DNA of 64,000 nucleotides, taken from assembly GCA_947477745.1 (NCBI GenBank), contig CANJUF010000001.1, positions 210,421 through 274,420 of the forward strand, in the 5' to 3' direction. The notes beneath the pieces were generated by a model. The model worked only from the letters and a program-made list of their open reading frames with translations, had not been told where the DNA came from and did not search any database. Numbering within the stretch: the stretch's first letter is position 1; each line of letters begins with the position of its first letter. Below, in pieces: positions 55,401-63,890 of this stretch. A program made the translations under genes and the position numbers. The stretch comes from Sphingomonadaceae bacterium. GTDB taxonomy: Bacteria; Pseudomonadota; Alphaproteobacteria; Sphingomonadales; Sphingomonadaceae.

Positions 55401-56293
55401 CCGAGGCAGCGGGCTCACGGCTCAGGATCGCGCTGTCCTTCGCGCTGATCACCCTGATCTGGGGTTCGACTTGGATCGTCATCAAGGACCAGATCGCGCA
55501 GGTTCCGCCGCCCTGGACGGTGACCTGGCGCTTCGCCGTCGCGGTGCTCGGCATGGCCGCATTGGCAGCGCTGCGCCGCGAGACGTTCCGCCTGCCGCGC
55601 GAGGCGCTGGTGATCGCCGCAATGGTCGGTTTCTTGCAGTTCACCGCCAATTTCTACTTCGTCTATTATTCCGAGCATCACCTGACCTCGGGACTGGTCG
55701 CGGTCATTTACGCCTTGCTGATGGTACCCAACGCCTTGTTCTCGCAGATCTTTCTGGGGACGCGGATCAGCGGGCGGTTCATCGCCGGTTCGCTCGTCGC
55801 GATTGCCGGGATCGCCTTGCTGGTGGTCAACGAAGTGCAGATCGCCCCGCCCGGCGGTTCGGTGCCGCTCGGCCTCGCCTTGGCGCTTGGCGGGCTGATG
55901 TGCGCCTCGGCCGCCAATGTCGCGCAGGCGAGCGAGCGGGTGCGGCCCTTGCCGATCGTGCCTTTCATGTTCTGGGCGATGGCATTCGCGACTGCCTTCA
56001 ACGTCGTGCTTGCCCTGGCGACGGTCGGCGCGCCGGTGATCGATCCGCGCCCCGAATATCTGGCCGGGATCGTCTATCTCGGGCTGATCGGATCGGTGGT
56101 GACCTTCCCGCTCTATTCGGGGCTGATCCGTTCAATGGGTGCAGGCCCGGCGGCCTATAGCGGGGTCGCCGTACCGGTCGTGGCGATGGGGCTTTCGACG
56201 GTGTTCGAGGGTTTCGTCTGGACCACGCTTGCGCTCGCTGGGTCAGTGCTTTCGCTGGCCGGGCTGCTGGTGGCGCTATCGGGCCGCAAGTAA
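55397..56293 (+). CDS. EamA-family (DMT) transporter
   Basis: 298 aa from a GTG overlapping the threonine aldolase stop. Ten hydrophobic helices form two EamA repeats: LITLIWGSTWIVIKDQI opens the first, and the second begins near PFMFWAMAFATAFNVVLAL. Family members export amino acids or metabolites (RhtA-like). Coupling to a threonine aldolase-like gene fits amino-acid export, which is inference. The 3' end overlaps the convergent SDR gene by 18 bp. Confidence 0.88.
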   Translation: MTEAAGSRLRIALSFALITLIWGSTWIVIKDQIAQVPPPWTVTWRFAVAVLGMAALAALRRETFRLPREALVIAAMVGFLQFTANFYFVYYSEHHLTSGLVAVIYALLMVPNALFSQIFLGTRISGRFIAGSLVAIAGIALLVVNEVQIAPPGGSVPLGLALALGGLMCASAANVAQASERVRPLPIVPFMFWAMAFATAFNVVLALATVGAPVIDPRPEYLAGIVYLGLIGSVVTFPLYSGLIRSMGAGPAAYSGVAVPVVAMGLSTVFEGFVWTTLALAGSVLSLAGLLVALSGRK

Positions 56294-57076
56294 GCTGCGT
56301 AATCCAGTCATATAGTCCGGATAGGACGGCCGCCAGCCGAGCACGCGCTTTGCCTTGCCGTTCGCGACGCGGCGATTCTCGGCATAGAAACCGCGCGCCA
56401 TGGGCGAAAGCTGCGCCTCGTCGAGCGATTGCAATGGCGGCAAGCGACAATCGAGCAGGCGGCAGCCAAGTTCGACCAGCAGGTTCTGGCTGCACGGCAG
56501 ATCGTCCGAGAGATTGTAGGCTCCCGGCGGCGCGCCGGTCTCCAGCGCAGTCATGACTCCCGAGGCAATGTCGTCGACATGGACCCGGCTGAAAACCTGG
56601 CCCGCAAGGTCGATCCGGTATGCCCGGCCTTCGCGCAGCCGCTCGAGGATGGACCGGCCCGGACCGTAGATACCCGGCAGACGGAAGGCCAATGCGCCCA
56701 CCGAAAGCCAGGACAAGTCACAGATAGACCGCGCGCTGCGCCGTCCGGTTCCGCCGAACCCGACCAGCGCCGCGCTCTCGTCCACCCAGGCCCCGCCCGT
56801 GTCGCCGTAAACCCCGGTCGAGGAAAGATAGCCCAACCACTTGCCCGCCAATGCATCGCCGTAGGTTTCGAGCACCGGGTCGATGCCCTCGCCGCCGGGC
56901 GGCACCGAGGACAGCACGTGCGATGCGTCGGCCAGAGCCATGCGCACCGAACCATGATCGTCGAAGGATCGCGTGCCGCCGCTTCCGGTCGAGACGACTT
57001 CCCAGCCGCGCGCTTCCAGCCGCGCCGCGATGCGGGCGGCAGAGTAGCCAAGGCCGAAGATGAAAAAGCGGGGCAA
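56276..57076 (-). CDS. NAD(P)-dependent epimerase/reductase (YeeZ-like SDR)
   Basis: 266 aa from a TTG at 57076 with GAGAG just upstream. FFIFGLGYSAARIAARLEAR carries the dinucleotide-binding turn GxGxxA of the YeeZ-type extended SDR. LSSTGVYGDTGGAWVDESA provides the Ser/Tyr region with Tyr but no canonical YxxxK nearby. LPGIYGPGRS and VHVDDIASGVMTALE follow the epimerase pattern. The substrate is unknown. A second TTG 39 bases upstream is possible. Divergent from pepN. Confidence 0.8.
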   Translation of the reverse strand: MPRFFIFGLGYSAARIAARLEARGWEVVSTGSGGTRSFDDHGSVRMALADASHVLSSVPPGGEGIDPVLETYGDALAGKWLGYLSSTGVYGDTGGAWVDESAALVGFGGTGRRSARSICDLSWLSVGALAFRLPGIYGPGRSILERLREGRAYRIDLAGQVFSRVHVDDIASGVMTALETGAPPGAYNLSDDLPCSQNLLVELGCRLLDCRLPPLQSLDEAQLSPMARGFYAENRRVANGKAKRVLGWRPSYPDYMTGLRSLLAAR

Positions 57077-57137
57077 CGTGTCTCTCGATATTCGGCAAGG
57101 AGGTGGAAATCGCAAAGCAATGCTCTAACTAGGCGAA

Positions 57138-59789
57138 ATGGATATTGCCAGCAGACCCTCCGACCCCGTCAATCAGCAGACTGCCGATGCCGCGACGCCT
57201 CCGCATGTCGAGAACACGATCCGCCGCGAGGACTATCGCCCGCCCGACTGGCTGGTGCCCGAGGTATCGCTCGATTTCGCGCTCGGGGTCGACGAGACGG
57301 CAGTCACCGCAAGGCTTTCGGTGCGCCGCAATCCCGATGGTTCGGAAGGCACCCCGCTGCGCCTCAACGGCGACGGGCTGGCCGCGCGCGCGGTGCGGGT
57401 CGACGGCAAGGCAGTCAACGACTGGCGCATGGACGGCGCGGACCTCGTCATCGATCTGCCCGGCGGGGACCATCTGGTCGAAGTCGAAACCCTGATCCAG
57501 CCCGCCGCCAACAGCCAGCTGATGGGCCTCTATGCCTCGAACGGCATGCTGTGCACCCAGTGCGAGGCCGAGGGCTTTCGCCGGATCATGTTCTTCCCCG
57601 ACCGGCCGGACGTGCTTTCCACCTGGACGGTGCGGATGGAGGGCGACAAGTGCCAGTTCCCGGTGCTGCTGTCGAACGGCAACTGCACGGAGACAGGCGA
57701 GGACGAAGGCGGCAAACACTGGGCGAAGTGGCACGATCCCTGGCCCAAGCCGAGCTACCTGTTCGCGCTGGTGGCGGGACCGCTGGTCGCCAATCACTCC
57801 ACTTTCACCACCATGCATGGCCGTACGGTCGATCTCAACATCTGGGTGCGCCCCGGCGACGAGGACCGCACCGATCACGCGATGGATTCGCTGAAGGCCT
57901 CGATGAAGTGGGACGAGGACGTGTTCGGGCGCGAATACGATCTCGACCTCTACAACATCGTCGCCGTGTCCGATTTCAACATGGGGGCGATGGAGAACAA
58001 GGGCCTCAACGTCTTCAACACGCGCTATGTCCTCGCCGACCCCGAAACCGCGACCGACATGGATTACGACGCGGTCGAAGGGGTGATCGCGCACGAATAT
58101 TTCCACAACTGGTCGGGTAACCGGATCACCTGCCGCGACTGGTTCCAGCTCAGCCTCAAGGAAGGCTTCACCGTGCTGCGCGACCAGCTGTTCAGCCAGG
58201 ACATGGGCAGCGAGGCGGTCAAGCGGATCGAGGACGTGCGGATTTTGCGCGCCGCGCAATTCCCCGAAGATTCGGGGCCGCTCGCCCATCCGATCAGGCC
58301 CGATTCGTATCAGGAAATCTCGAACTTCTACACCTCGACGATCTACAACAAGGGCGCCGAGGTGATCCGCATGATGCGCACCATGGCCGGGCCCGAACGC
58401 TTCCGCGCCGGGACCGACCTCTATTTCGAACGGCACGACGGCGAAGCGGCAACCTGCGAGGACTTCATCAAGGCGATCGAGAACGGAGCCGAGCTGGACC
58501 TGGAAAAATTCCGCCTGTGGTACGGGCAGGCTGGCACGCCCAAGGTCACCGCGAAAGTGATTCACGAGAACGGTTTTGCGACGCTACGGCTCGAACAGCA
58601 GGTGCCGCCCACTCCGGGCCAGAGCGACAAGCAACCGATGCCGATCCCCTTGCGGATCGCGCTGTTCGACCGCGAGACCGGCAAGCATCACGGCGAGCAC
58701 CTGATCGTGCTCGAAGAGGCCAAGGGCGAATTTCCCTTCAAGGGATACCTTCGCCCGCCAGTGCTCTCGATCAATCGCGGCTTCACTGCGCCCGTGGCCA
58801 TCGAGGTCGAGCAAGCCGAAGAAGACCTGGTGTTCCTCGCGGCCAAGGACGACGATCCCTTCGCCCGATACGAAGCCTTGCAGAAACTGGTGGTGCGCCA
58901 CCTGGTCAAGACGGTGCAGGGCGAACTCGAGGAGCGCGCCCGCGATGTCGAGCGCGACGCGATCAGCCAGGCCTTCGAGGCGATCCTGCCCGATGAGAAG
59001 CTCGACGACCTGATGCGCGGCGAACTGATGCTGCTACCCGCGCAAGGCTATCTCGCCGAACAGATGGCGGTGTCCGATCCCTTGGCGATCCACCGCGAGC
59101 GCGAGGGGCTGAAGGCCTGGCTAGGCGAAGAATTGCAGGACGATTTCCTCGATCTGCACGACCGGACAGCCGCGGTGCCCTACAGCCGGGAGGCGGCGGC
59201 GCGCGGTGCGCGCAAGGTCAAGTCGCTGGCGCTGCAATATATTGCCGCAGGCGACCCGGACGAAGGCGCTGAGCGCGCCAAGGCGCAATATGCCGCCGCC
59301 GACAACATGACCGACCGGCAGGGCGCGCTGATGGTGCTGTGCGGCCTCGACTGCGAGGAACGCGAGGCAGCGCTTGCGCACTTCTACAAGCGGTACGAGG
59401 GCGACGCACTGGTAATCGACAAGTGGTTCTCGCTGCAGGCGGGCTCGCTTCATCCGCGTGCGCTCGATCATGTCAAGGCATTGGCAAAGCACAAGGATTT
59501 CACGCTGGCGAACCCCAACCGGGTGCGTGCGCTGTACATGGCCTTTGCCGGAAACCCGCAGGCGTTTCACGCCAAGGACGGCGCGGGCTACCGCCTGATC
59601 GGCGATCTGATCCGCGAGCTCGATCCGCTCAACCCGCAGACCGCCGCGCGCTTCGTACCCGCGCTGGGCCGCTGGCGGCGGATCGAACCGGGCCGGGCAG
59701 CGCTGATGCGCGCCGAGCTGGAAGCCATCGCTGCCGTGCCGACCTTATCGCGCGATACACGCGAGCAAGTGAGCAAAAGCCTTGGCTGA
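57138..59789 (+). CDS. pepN: Aminopeptidase N
   Basis: 883 aa M1-family zinc aminopeptidase. The exopeptidase motif GAMEN lies near residue 283 and the zinc motif HEYFHNWSGNRITC near 319 with the downstream Glu in LKEGFTVLRD. The proton donor Tyr falls in YTSTIYNKGAEVIRMM. A C-terminal helical domain ends the protein. Full length for the E. coli-type enzyme, cytoplasmic (no signal peptide). The ATG has only a weak AGG upstream. A perfect AAGGAGGT at 57097-57104 lies too far away to serve it. The downstream pgeF start overlaps its end. Confidence 0.95.
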   Translation: MDIASRPSDPVNQQTADAATPPHVENTIRREDYRPPDWLVPEVSLDFALGVDETAVTARLSVRRNPDGSEGTPLRLNGDGLAARAVRVDGKAVNDWRMDGADLVIDLPGGDHLVEVETLIQPAANSQLMGLYASNGMLCTQCEAEGFRRIMFFPDRPDVLSTWTVRMEGDKCQFPVLLSNGNCTETGEDEGGKHWAKWHDPWPKPSYLFALVAGPLVANHSTFTTMHGRTVDLNIWVRPGDEDRTDHAMDSLKASMKWDEDVFGREYDLDLYNIVAVSDFNMGAMENKGLNVFNTRYVLADPETATDMDYDAVEGVIAHEYFHNWSGNRITCRDWFQLSLKEGFTVLRDQLFSQDMGSEAVKRIEDVRILRAAQFPEDSGPLAHPIRPDSYQEISNFYTSTIYNKGAEVIRMMRTMAGPERFRAGTDLYFERHDGEAATCEDFIKAIENGAELDLEKFRLWYGQAGTPKVTAKVIHENGFATLRLEQQVPPTPGQSDKQPMPIPLRIALFDRETGKHHGEHLIVLEEAKGEFPFKGYLRPPVLSINRGFTAPVAIEVEQAEEDLVFLAAKDDDPFARYEALQKLVVRHLVKTVQGELEERARDVERDAISQAFEAILPDEKLDDLMRGELMLLPAQGYLAEQMAVSDPLAIHREREGLKAWLGEELQDDFLDLHDRTAAVPYSREAAARGARKVKSLALQYIAAGDPDEGAERAKAQYAAADNMTDRQGALMVLCGLDCEEREAALAHFYKRYEGDALVIDKWFSLQAGSLHPRALDHVKALAKHKDFTLANPNRVRALYMAFAGNPQAFHAKDGAGYRLIGDLIRELDPLNPQTAARFVPALGRWRRIEPGRAALMRAELEAIAAVPTLSRDTREQVSKSLG

Positions 59790-60552
59790 CGAGCCGGTCG
59801 AGGCGATCCGGGCTGACATACTTGCGCAGGTTCCGCACGGCTTCCTTTCAAGACGCGGCGGCGTCTCGACCGGGGTTCTCGCCGGCCTCAACTGCGGCCC
59901 TGGTTCGGGCGACGACGCGGGCCTGGTCGCGGAGAACCGCGCGCGCGCCGTCTCCGCAGTCTGTCCCGGCGGGCGGCTGGTTACGGTCTATCAGATTCAT
60001 TCGCCGACCTGCGTTACAGTAAGCGATCCCTGGGGGGACGAAGCACGGCCGCAAGCCGACGCCCTCGTCACCGACCGGGCCGGACTGGTGCTTGGCATTG
60101 TCACCGCCGATTGCGCGCCGGTGCTGCTGGCCGACCGTGAGGCGGGCGTGGTCGGCGCGGCGCACGCCGGATGGAAGGGCGCGCTGGCAGGCGTCACCGA
60201 CAATACCTTGGCCGCGATGGAGGCGCTCGGCGCGCGGCGGGAGCGGATCGCGGCTGCGGTCGGTCCCTGCATCGCGCAGCACAGCTACGAGGTCGATGAG
60301 GCCTTCCGGGACCGGTTTATCGCGGAGGTTCCTGAAAATCAGGCGTTTTTCGCACCCGGCCGGCCGGATCACGCGCAGTTCGACTTGTCCGGCTATGTCG
60401 CCCGGCGGCTCGAACTGGCGGGTTTGACCCGGATCGAACAGCTTGGCCTCGATACCTATTCGGACCACAGCCGCTTCTATTCCTTCCGCCGATCGACACA
60501 TCGCGGCGAGCCTTCCTACGGCCGTCAGATTTCTCTGATCGCTATCCCCTGA
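59782..60552 (+). CDS. pgeF: Peptidoglycan editing factor PgeF (multicopper-polyphenol-oxidase family fold)
   Basis: 256 aa. The family signature is present: HGFLSRRGGVSTGVLAGLNC, QIHSPTCVTV (His), GIVTADCAPVLLAD (Cys) and GAAHAGWKGALAGV (His), which together bind zinc or copper. GPCIAQHSYEV ends the active-site loop. PgeF removes wrong amino acids from UDP-MurNAc dipeptide (shown for the E. coli protein). The likely start is a TTG at 59782 overlapping the pepN stop, so it is co-translated with pepN. Confidence 0.9.
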   Translation: MADEPVEAIRADILAQVPHGFLSRRGGVSTGVLAGLNCGPGSGDDAGLVAENRARAVSAVCPGGRLVTVYQIHSPTCVTVSDPWGDEARPQADALVTDRAGLVLGIVTADCAPVLLADREAGVVGAAHAGWKGALAGVTDNTLAAMEALGARRERIAAAVGPCIAQHSYEVDEAFRDRFIAEVPENQAFFAPGRPDHAQFDLSGYVARRLELAGLTRIEQLGLDTYSDHSRFYSFRRSTHRGEPSYGRQISLIAIP

Positions 60553-60748
60553 CTACTGCGAATCAATCGCCAAAAAAGGCGGTTGGCACGGCAGACTTTC
60601 CTGTCTATCAGGCGCGCGAAGTCGGCTTGTGCCAGCATTGCAAAGTGCGCGCCATGCCGATGTCGGGGGAGCATCGAACCGCTGACGGAATTCCGCTTGC
60701 AGGCCGGTTTGGGGCCACGCGGGCGACAGGAGCAAGGCTGAGTCTATC

Positions 60749-61315
60749 ATGGCAGAACAAGCAGTCACTGATACTCCGGAAACGGGCGCCGGAGACGGCG
60801 TAAGGCGTCGTGACTTCATCAATATCGCGGCAGTCAGCGCCGCCGGCGTCGGCGGGCTCGCCACGCTCGTCCCGCTGATCAGCCAGATGGCCCCTTCGGC
60901 CGACGTGCTCGCCGCCAGCTCGACCGAGATCGACATTTCCTCGATCCAGCCCGGGCAGGCGATCAAGGCCGAGTTCCGCAAGCAGCCGGTCTTCCTGCGC
61001 AACCTGACGCCGCAGGAAATCGCAGCTGCCGAGGCCGTGCCGCTCTCCGAGCTGCGCGATCCCCAGACCCTCAAGGAGCGCACCAAGGAAGGCAAGCTCA
61101 ACTGGCTCATCACCATGGGCGTGTGCACGCACTTGGGCTGCGTGCCGCTGGGCGCGGGCGAAGGCGAGGTCAAGGGTGACTTTGGCGGCTACTTCTGCCC
61201 TTGCCACGGCTCGAGCTACGATACCGCGGCGCGGATCCGCAAAGGTCCGGCACCGCTGAACCTGCAAGTGCCGGAATTCGAATTCACTTCCGATACCGTC
61301 GTCAAGATCGGCTGA
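60749..61315 (+). CDS. petA: Cytochrome bc1 complex Rieske iron-sulfur subunit
   Basis: 188 aa. A twin-arginine signal-anchor (VRRRDFINIAAVSAAGVGG) precedes the membrane helix and the [2Fe-2S] domain with CTHLGC (C126, H128) and CPCHGSSYD (C150, H153). It transfers electrons from ubiquinol to cytochrome c1 in the inner membrane. First gene of petABC, with 11 bp to petB. About 195 bp upstream hold the promoter region; I see no clear FNR box. Confidence 0.96.
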   Translation: MAEQAVTDTPETGAGDGVRRRDFINIAAVSAAGVGGLATLVPLISQMAPSADVLAASSTEIDISSIQPGQAIKAEFRKQPVFLRNLTPQEIAAAEAVPLSELRDPQTLKERTKEGKLNWLITMGVCTHLGCVPLGAGEGEVKGDFGGYFCPCHGSSYDTAARIRKGPAPLNLQVPEFEFTSDTVVKIG

Positions 61316-61326
61316 GGTCACATATC

Positions 61327-62610
61327 ATGAGCTTTCCCTGGGCGAACGAATACAAGCCGAGCCATCCCTTCATGCAATGGATGGACGAGAAGCTGCCCGT
61401 GCCGCGCCTCGTCTACAATGCGGTCGGTGCAGGCTATCCGGTGCCGCGCAATCTCAATTATTTCTGGAACTTCGGGTTCATGGCGCTCGCGTGCCTCGGG
61501 ATCCAGATCGTCACCGGCATCATCCTCGCCATGCATTATGCCGCAAACGGCGGCGTGGCCTTCGATTCGGTCGAGCACATCATGCGCGACGTCAACTGGG
61601 GCTGGCTGATGCGCTATGCGCACGCCAACGGGGCCTCAGCGTTCTTCGTGGTGATCTATGTCCACATCTTCCGCGGCTTCTTTTACTCCTCGTACAAGGC
61701 CCCGCGCGAGATGGTGTGGCTGCTTGGCGTGGTGATCTTCCTGCTGATGATGGCCACCGGCTTTCTTGGCTACGTGCTGCCATGGGGACAGATGAGCTTC
61801 TGGGGCGCCAAGGTCATCACCGGTCTGTTCGGCGCAATCCCGCTGGTCGGCGAGCCGCTGCAACAGTGGCTGCTGGGTGGTTTCGCGCCTGATAACGCCG
61901 CGCTGAACCGGTTCTTCTCGCTGCATTACCTGCTGCCCTTCGTGATCGTGGGCGTGGTCGTGCTCCACATCTGGGCGCTGCACATCCCTGGATCGAGCAA
62001 TCCCACCGGCGTCGAGATCAAGACCGAGAGCGACACGGTGCCCTTCTATCCCTATTTCATCGCCAAGGATGGCTGGACGCTCGGCGTATTCCTGTTCGTG
62101 TTCTGCGCCGTGCTGTTCTTCGCGCCCAACATGCTCGGGCATCCGGACAATTACATCCCGGCCAACCCGATGAGCACGCCCGCGCACATCGTTCCCGAAT
62201 GGTACTTCTGGCCGTTCTACGCGATCCTGCGCGCCTTCACGGTGAACTTCTTCTTCATCCCCGCCAAGCTGATGGGCGTGATGGCGATGTTCGGTTCGAT
62301 CCTGGTGTGGTTCTTCCTGCCCTGGCTCGACAAGTCGCCGGTGCGTTCGGGTGCCTACCGCCCGCTGTTCCGCAAGTTCTTCTGGTTCGGGCTGATCCCG
62401 GCGATGTTGGTGCTGTTCTACTGCGGCGGCGCACCTGCCGAGGAACCCTACGTGGTGCTGAGCCAGATCGCTGCGCTTTATTACTTCGCGCACTTCCTGA
62501 TCATCCTGCCGCTCGTCTCCGCGGTCGAAAAGCCCGAGCCGCTGCCCTATTCGATCACCGAAGCGGTGCTGGGCCATGACGAGAACGCCAAGCTCGCGAA
62601 TGCGGGCTGA
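61327..62610 (+). CDS. petB: Cytochrome bc1 complex cytochrome b
   Basis: 427 aa, about eight to nine membrane helices. Heme-ligating His pairs lie in VIYVHIFRGFFYSSYK and VLHIWALHIPGSSNP with their partners upstream (ALCRK-free ILAMHYAANG). The quinol-site PEWY motif is present in VPEWYFWPFYAIL. It carries both b hemes and both quinone sites of complex III. Start at 61327 gives the usual SFPWANEYKPSHPF N-terminus. Middle gene of petABC. Confidence 0.97.
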   Translation: MSFPWANEYKPSHPFMQWMDEKLPVPRLVYNAVGAGYPVPRNLNYFWNFGFMALACLGIQIVTGIILAMHYAANGGVAFDSVEHIMRDVNWGWLMRYAHANGASAFFVVIYVHIFRGFFYSSYKAPREMVWLLGVVIFLLMMATGFLGYVLPWGQMSFWGAKVITGLFGAIPLVGEPLQQWLLGGFAPDNAALNRFFSLHYLLPFVIVGVVVLHIWALHIPGSSNPTGVEIKTESDTVPFYPYFIAKDGWTLGVFLFVFCAVLFFAPNMLGHPDNYIPANPMSTPAHIVPEWYFWPFYAILRAFTVNFFFIPAKLMGVMAMFGSILVWFFLPWLDKSPVRSGAYRPLFRKFFWFGLIPAMLVLFYCGGAPAEEPYVVLSQIAALYYFAHFLIILPLVSAVEKPEPLPYSITEAVLGHDENAKLANAG

Positions 62611-62637
62611 GGACAGCTAGACGGAAAGACGATAGAC

Positions 62638-63486
62638 ATGGCACGCATTCTCTCCATCCTCGTCGGGCTGTTCTTTACCGCGGGGCTCACATGGTCGCTG
62701 CTGGTGGGGCTGTTCAATTTCGAGATGCCGCACAGCGTCGAGAAGGACTTCCACAAGCACCCGAAGGAACTGCACCTTTCCAGTGACGGCGCGTTCGGGA
62801 AGTTCGATCGCCAGCAGCTACAGCGCGGCTTCCAGGTCTACAAGGAAGTGTGCTCGGCCTGCCATTCGCTACGGCTGGTCGCCTTTCGTGATCTTGCCGC
62901 GCTCGGTTACAACGAGGCCGAAGTGAAGGCGATCGCCAAGGGCTTCCAGGTTCCGGGCATCGACCCTGCGACCGGCGAGGTGAATTCGCGCCCCGGCATC
63001 GCCACCGATTACTTCCCCAAGCCTTTCGCCAACGATATCGCCGCGCGGGCCGCCAACAACAATGCGATCCCGCCCGACTTGTCGCTGATGACCAAGGCCC
63101 GCCACGACGGCCCCGCCTATGTCTATTCGCTGCTCACCGGCTATGCCGATCCGGCGACATACAAGAACGAACAGGGCAAGGCGCTGCCGAAGGAAAACTA
63201 TCCTCCTGCGACCGGGCACTTCAACCCCTACTTCGCCAACCTCAACCTCGCCATGGCACCGCCGCTGACCAGCGAGGGCCAGGTGCAGTATGGCGAAGGC
63301 AGTCCCAAGCCGACGGTTGATCAGATGGCCAGGGACGTTGCCGCGTTCCTCGTCTGGACCGCCGAGCCCAAGCTCGAGAAGCGCAAGCAGACCGGCTGGC
63401 CCGTGCTCGGCTTCCTACTGTTCGCGACGATCCTCGGCTTCCTTGCCTTCAAGAACGTCTGGGCGGACAAGAAGAAGAAGGCCTGA
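62638..63486 (+). CDS. petC: Cytochrome bc1 complex cytochrome c1
   Basis: 282 aa. An N-terminal hydrophobic leader (ILVGLFFTAGLTWSLLVGL) is followed by the heme-c motif CSACH (C72, C75, H76), the axial Met in NLAMAPPLTSEGQVQY, and a C-terminal anchor (VLGFLLFATILGFLAFKNVW) with a lysine-rich end. It passes electrons from the Rieske protein to soluble or membrane cytochrome c. Last gene of petABC; a strong hairpin follows about 40 bp later. Confidence 0.96.
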   Translation: MARILSILVGLFFTAGLTWSLLVGLFNFEMPHSVEKDFHKHPKELHLSSDGAFGKFDRQQLQRGFQVYKEVCSACHSLRLVAFRDLAALGYNEAEVKAIAKGFQVPGIDPATGEVNSRPGIATDYFPKPFANDIAARAANNNAIPPDLSLMTKARHDGPAYVYSLLTGYADPATYKNEQGKALPKENYPPATGHFNPYFANLNLAMAPPLTSEGQVQYGEGSPKPTVDQMARDVAAFLVWTAEPKLEKRKQTGWPVLGFLLFATILGFLAFKNVWADKKKKA

Positions 63487-63526
63487 CGCTCAGTCGCTCT
63501 GGCCAAGCGATGACGAAAGCAGATAT

Positions 63527-63562
63527 GCGCCCCTCCACCCACACGGTGGCAGGGGCGCTTTC
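63527..63562 (+). terminator. Strong hairpin/terminator between petC and apt
   Basis: GCGCCCCT-CCACC faces GGTGG-C-AGGGGCGC: 13 pairs with one bulged C and a CACAC loop, followed by TTTCTT. It lies just before the apt start and contains the only AGGGG in the vicinity, so it could be a petABC terminator or limit apt expression. Confidence 0.8.
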
Positions 63563-63577
63563 TTGTCGGACCTTGAC

Positions 63578-63890
63578 GTGAGCCCCGACGAAGTTCGAGC
63601 GCTGATCCGCTCGATCCCCGATTTCCCGCGCCCCGGCATCCTGTTTCGCGACGTGACCACTCTGATGGGGCACGCGGCTGGCTTTACCGCCTCGGTTGAC
63701 TGGCTTGCACGCCGCGCGAGCGCACACCGCTCCGAGGCGATCGTCGGTATCGAGGCGCGCGGCTTCATTTTCGGCGCGCCGGTGGCGGCCGCGCTTGGGC
63801 TTCCGTTTATTCCGGTCCGCAAGCCGGGCAAATTGCCGGTGCCTTCGCTTTCCGTCGCTTACGAGCTCGAATACGGGACCGATTGCCTAG
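63578..63890 (+). pseudogene. apt: Adenine phosphoribosyltransferase, truncated by an insertion sequence
   Basis: The N-terminal 104 or so codons of apt are clear: IRSIPDFPRPGILFRDVTTL, GIEARGFIFGAPVAAALG, PFIPVRKPGKLP and YELEYGTDCLE. After GTDCLE homology ends abruptly at CTAG, where an IS5-like terminus begins. The frame then runs on to a stop at 63940 (LGSGPIKLLAVQANS). The lost part holds the PRPP-binding VDDxxATGGT motif, so the product cannot be active. The start is uncertain: the GTG at 63578 is preferred, a TTG at 63563 abuts the hairpin. The missing 3' half probably lies beyond the window. Confidence 0.85.

Noticed and set aside
60566..60580. CGCC-A6-GGCG hairpin after pgeF as a terminator
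   Set aside because: The stem is only four pairs and there is no T run after it.
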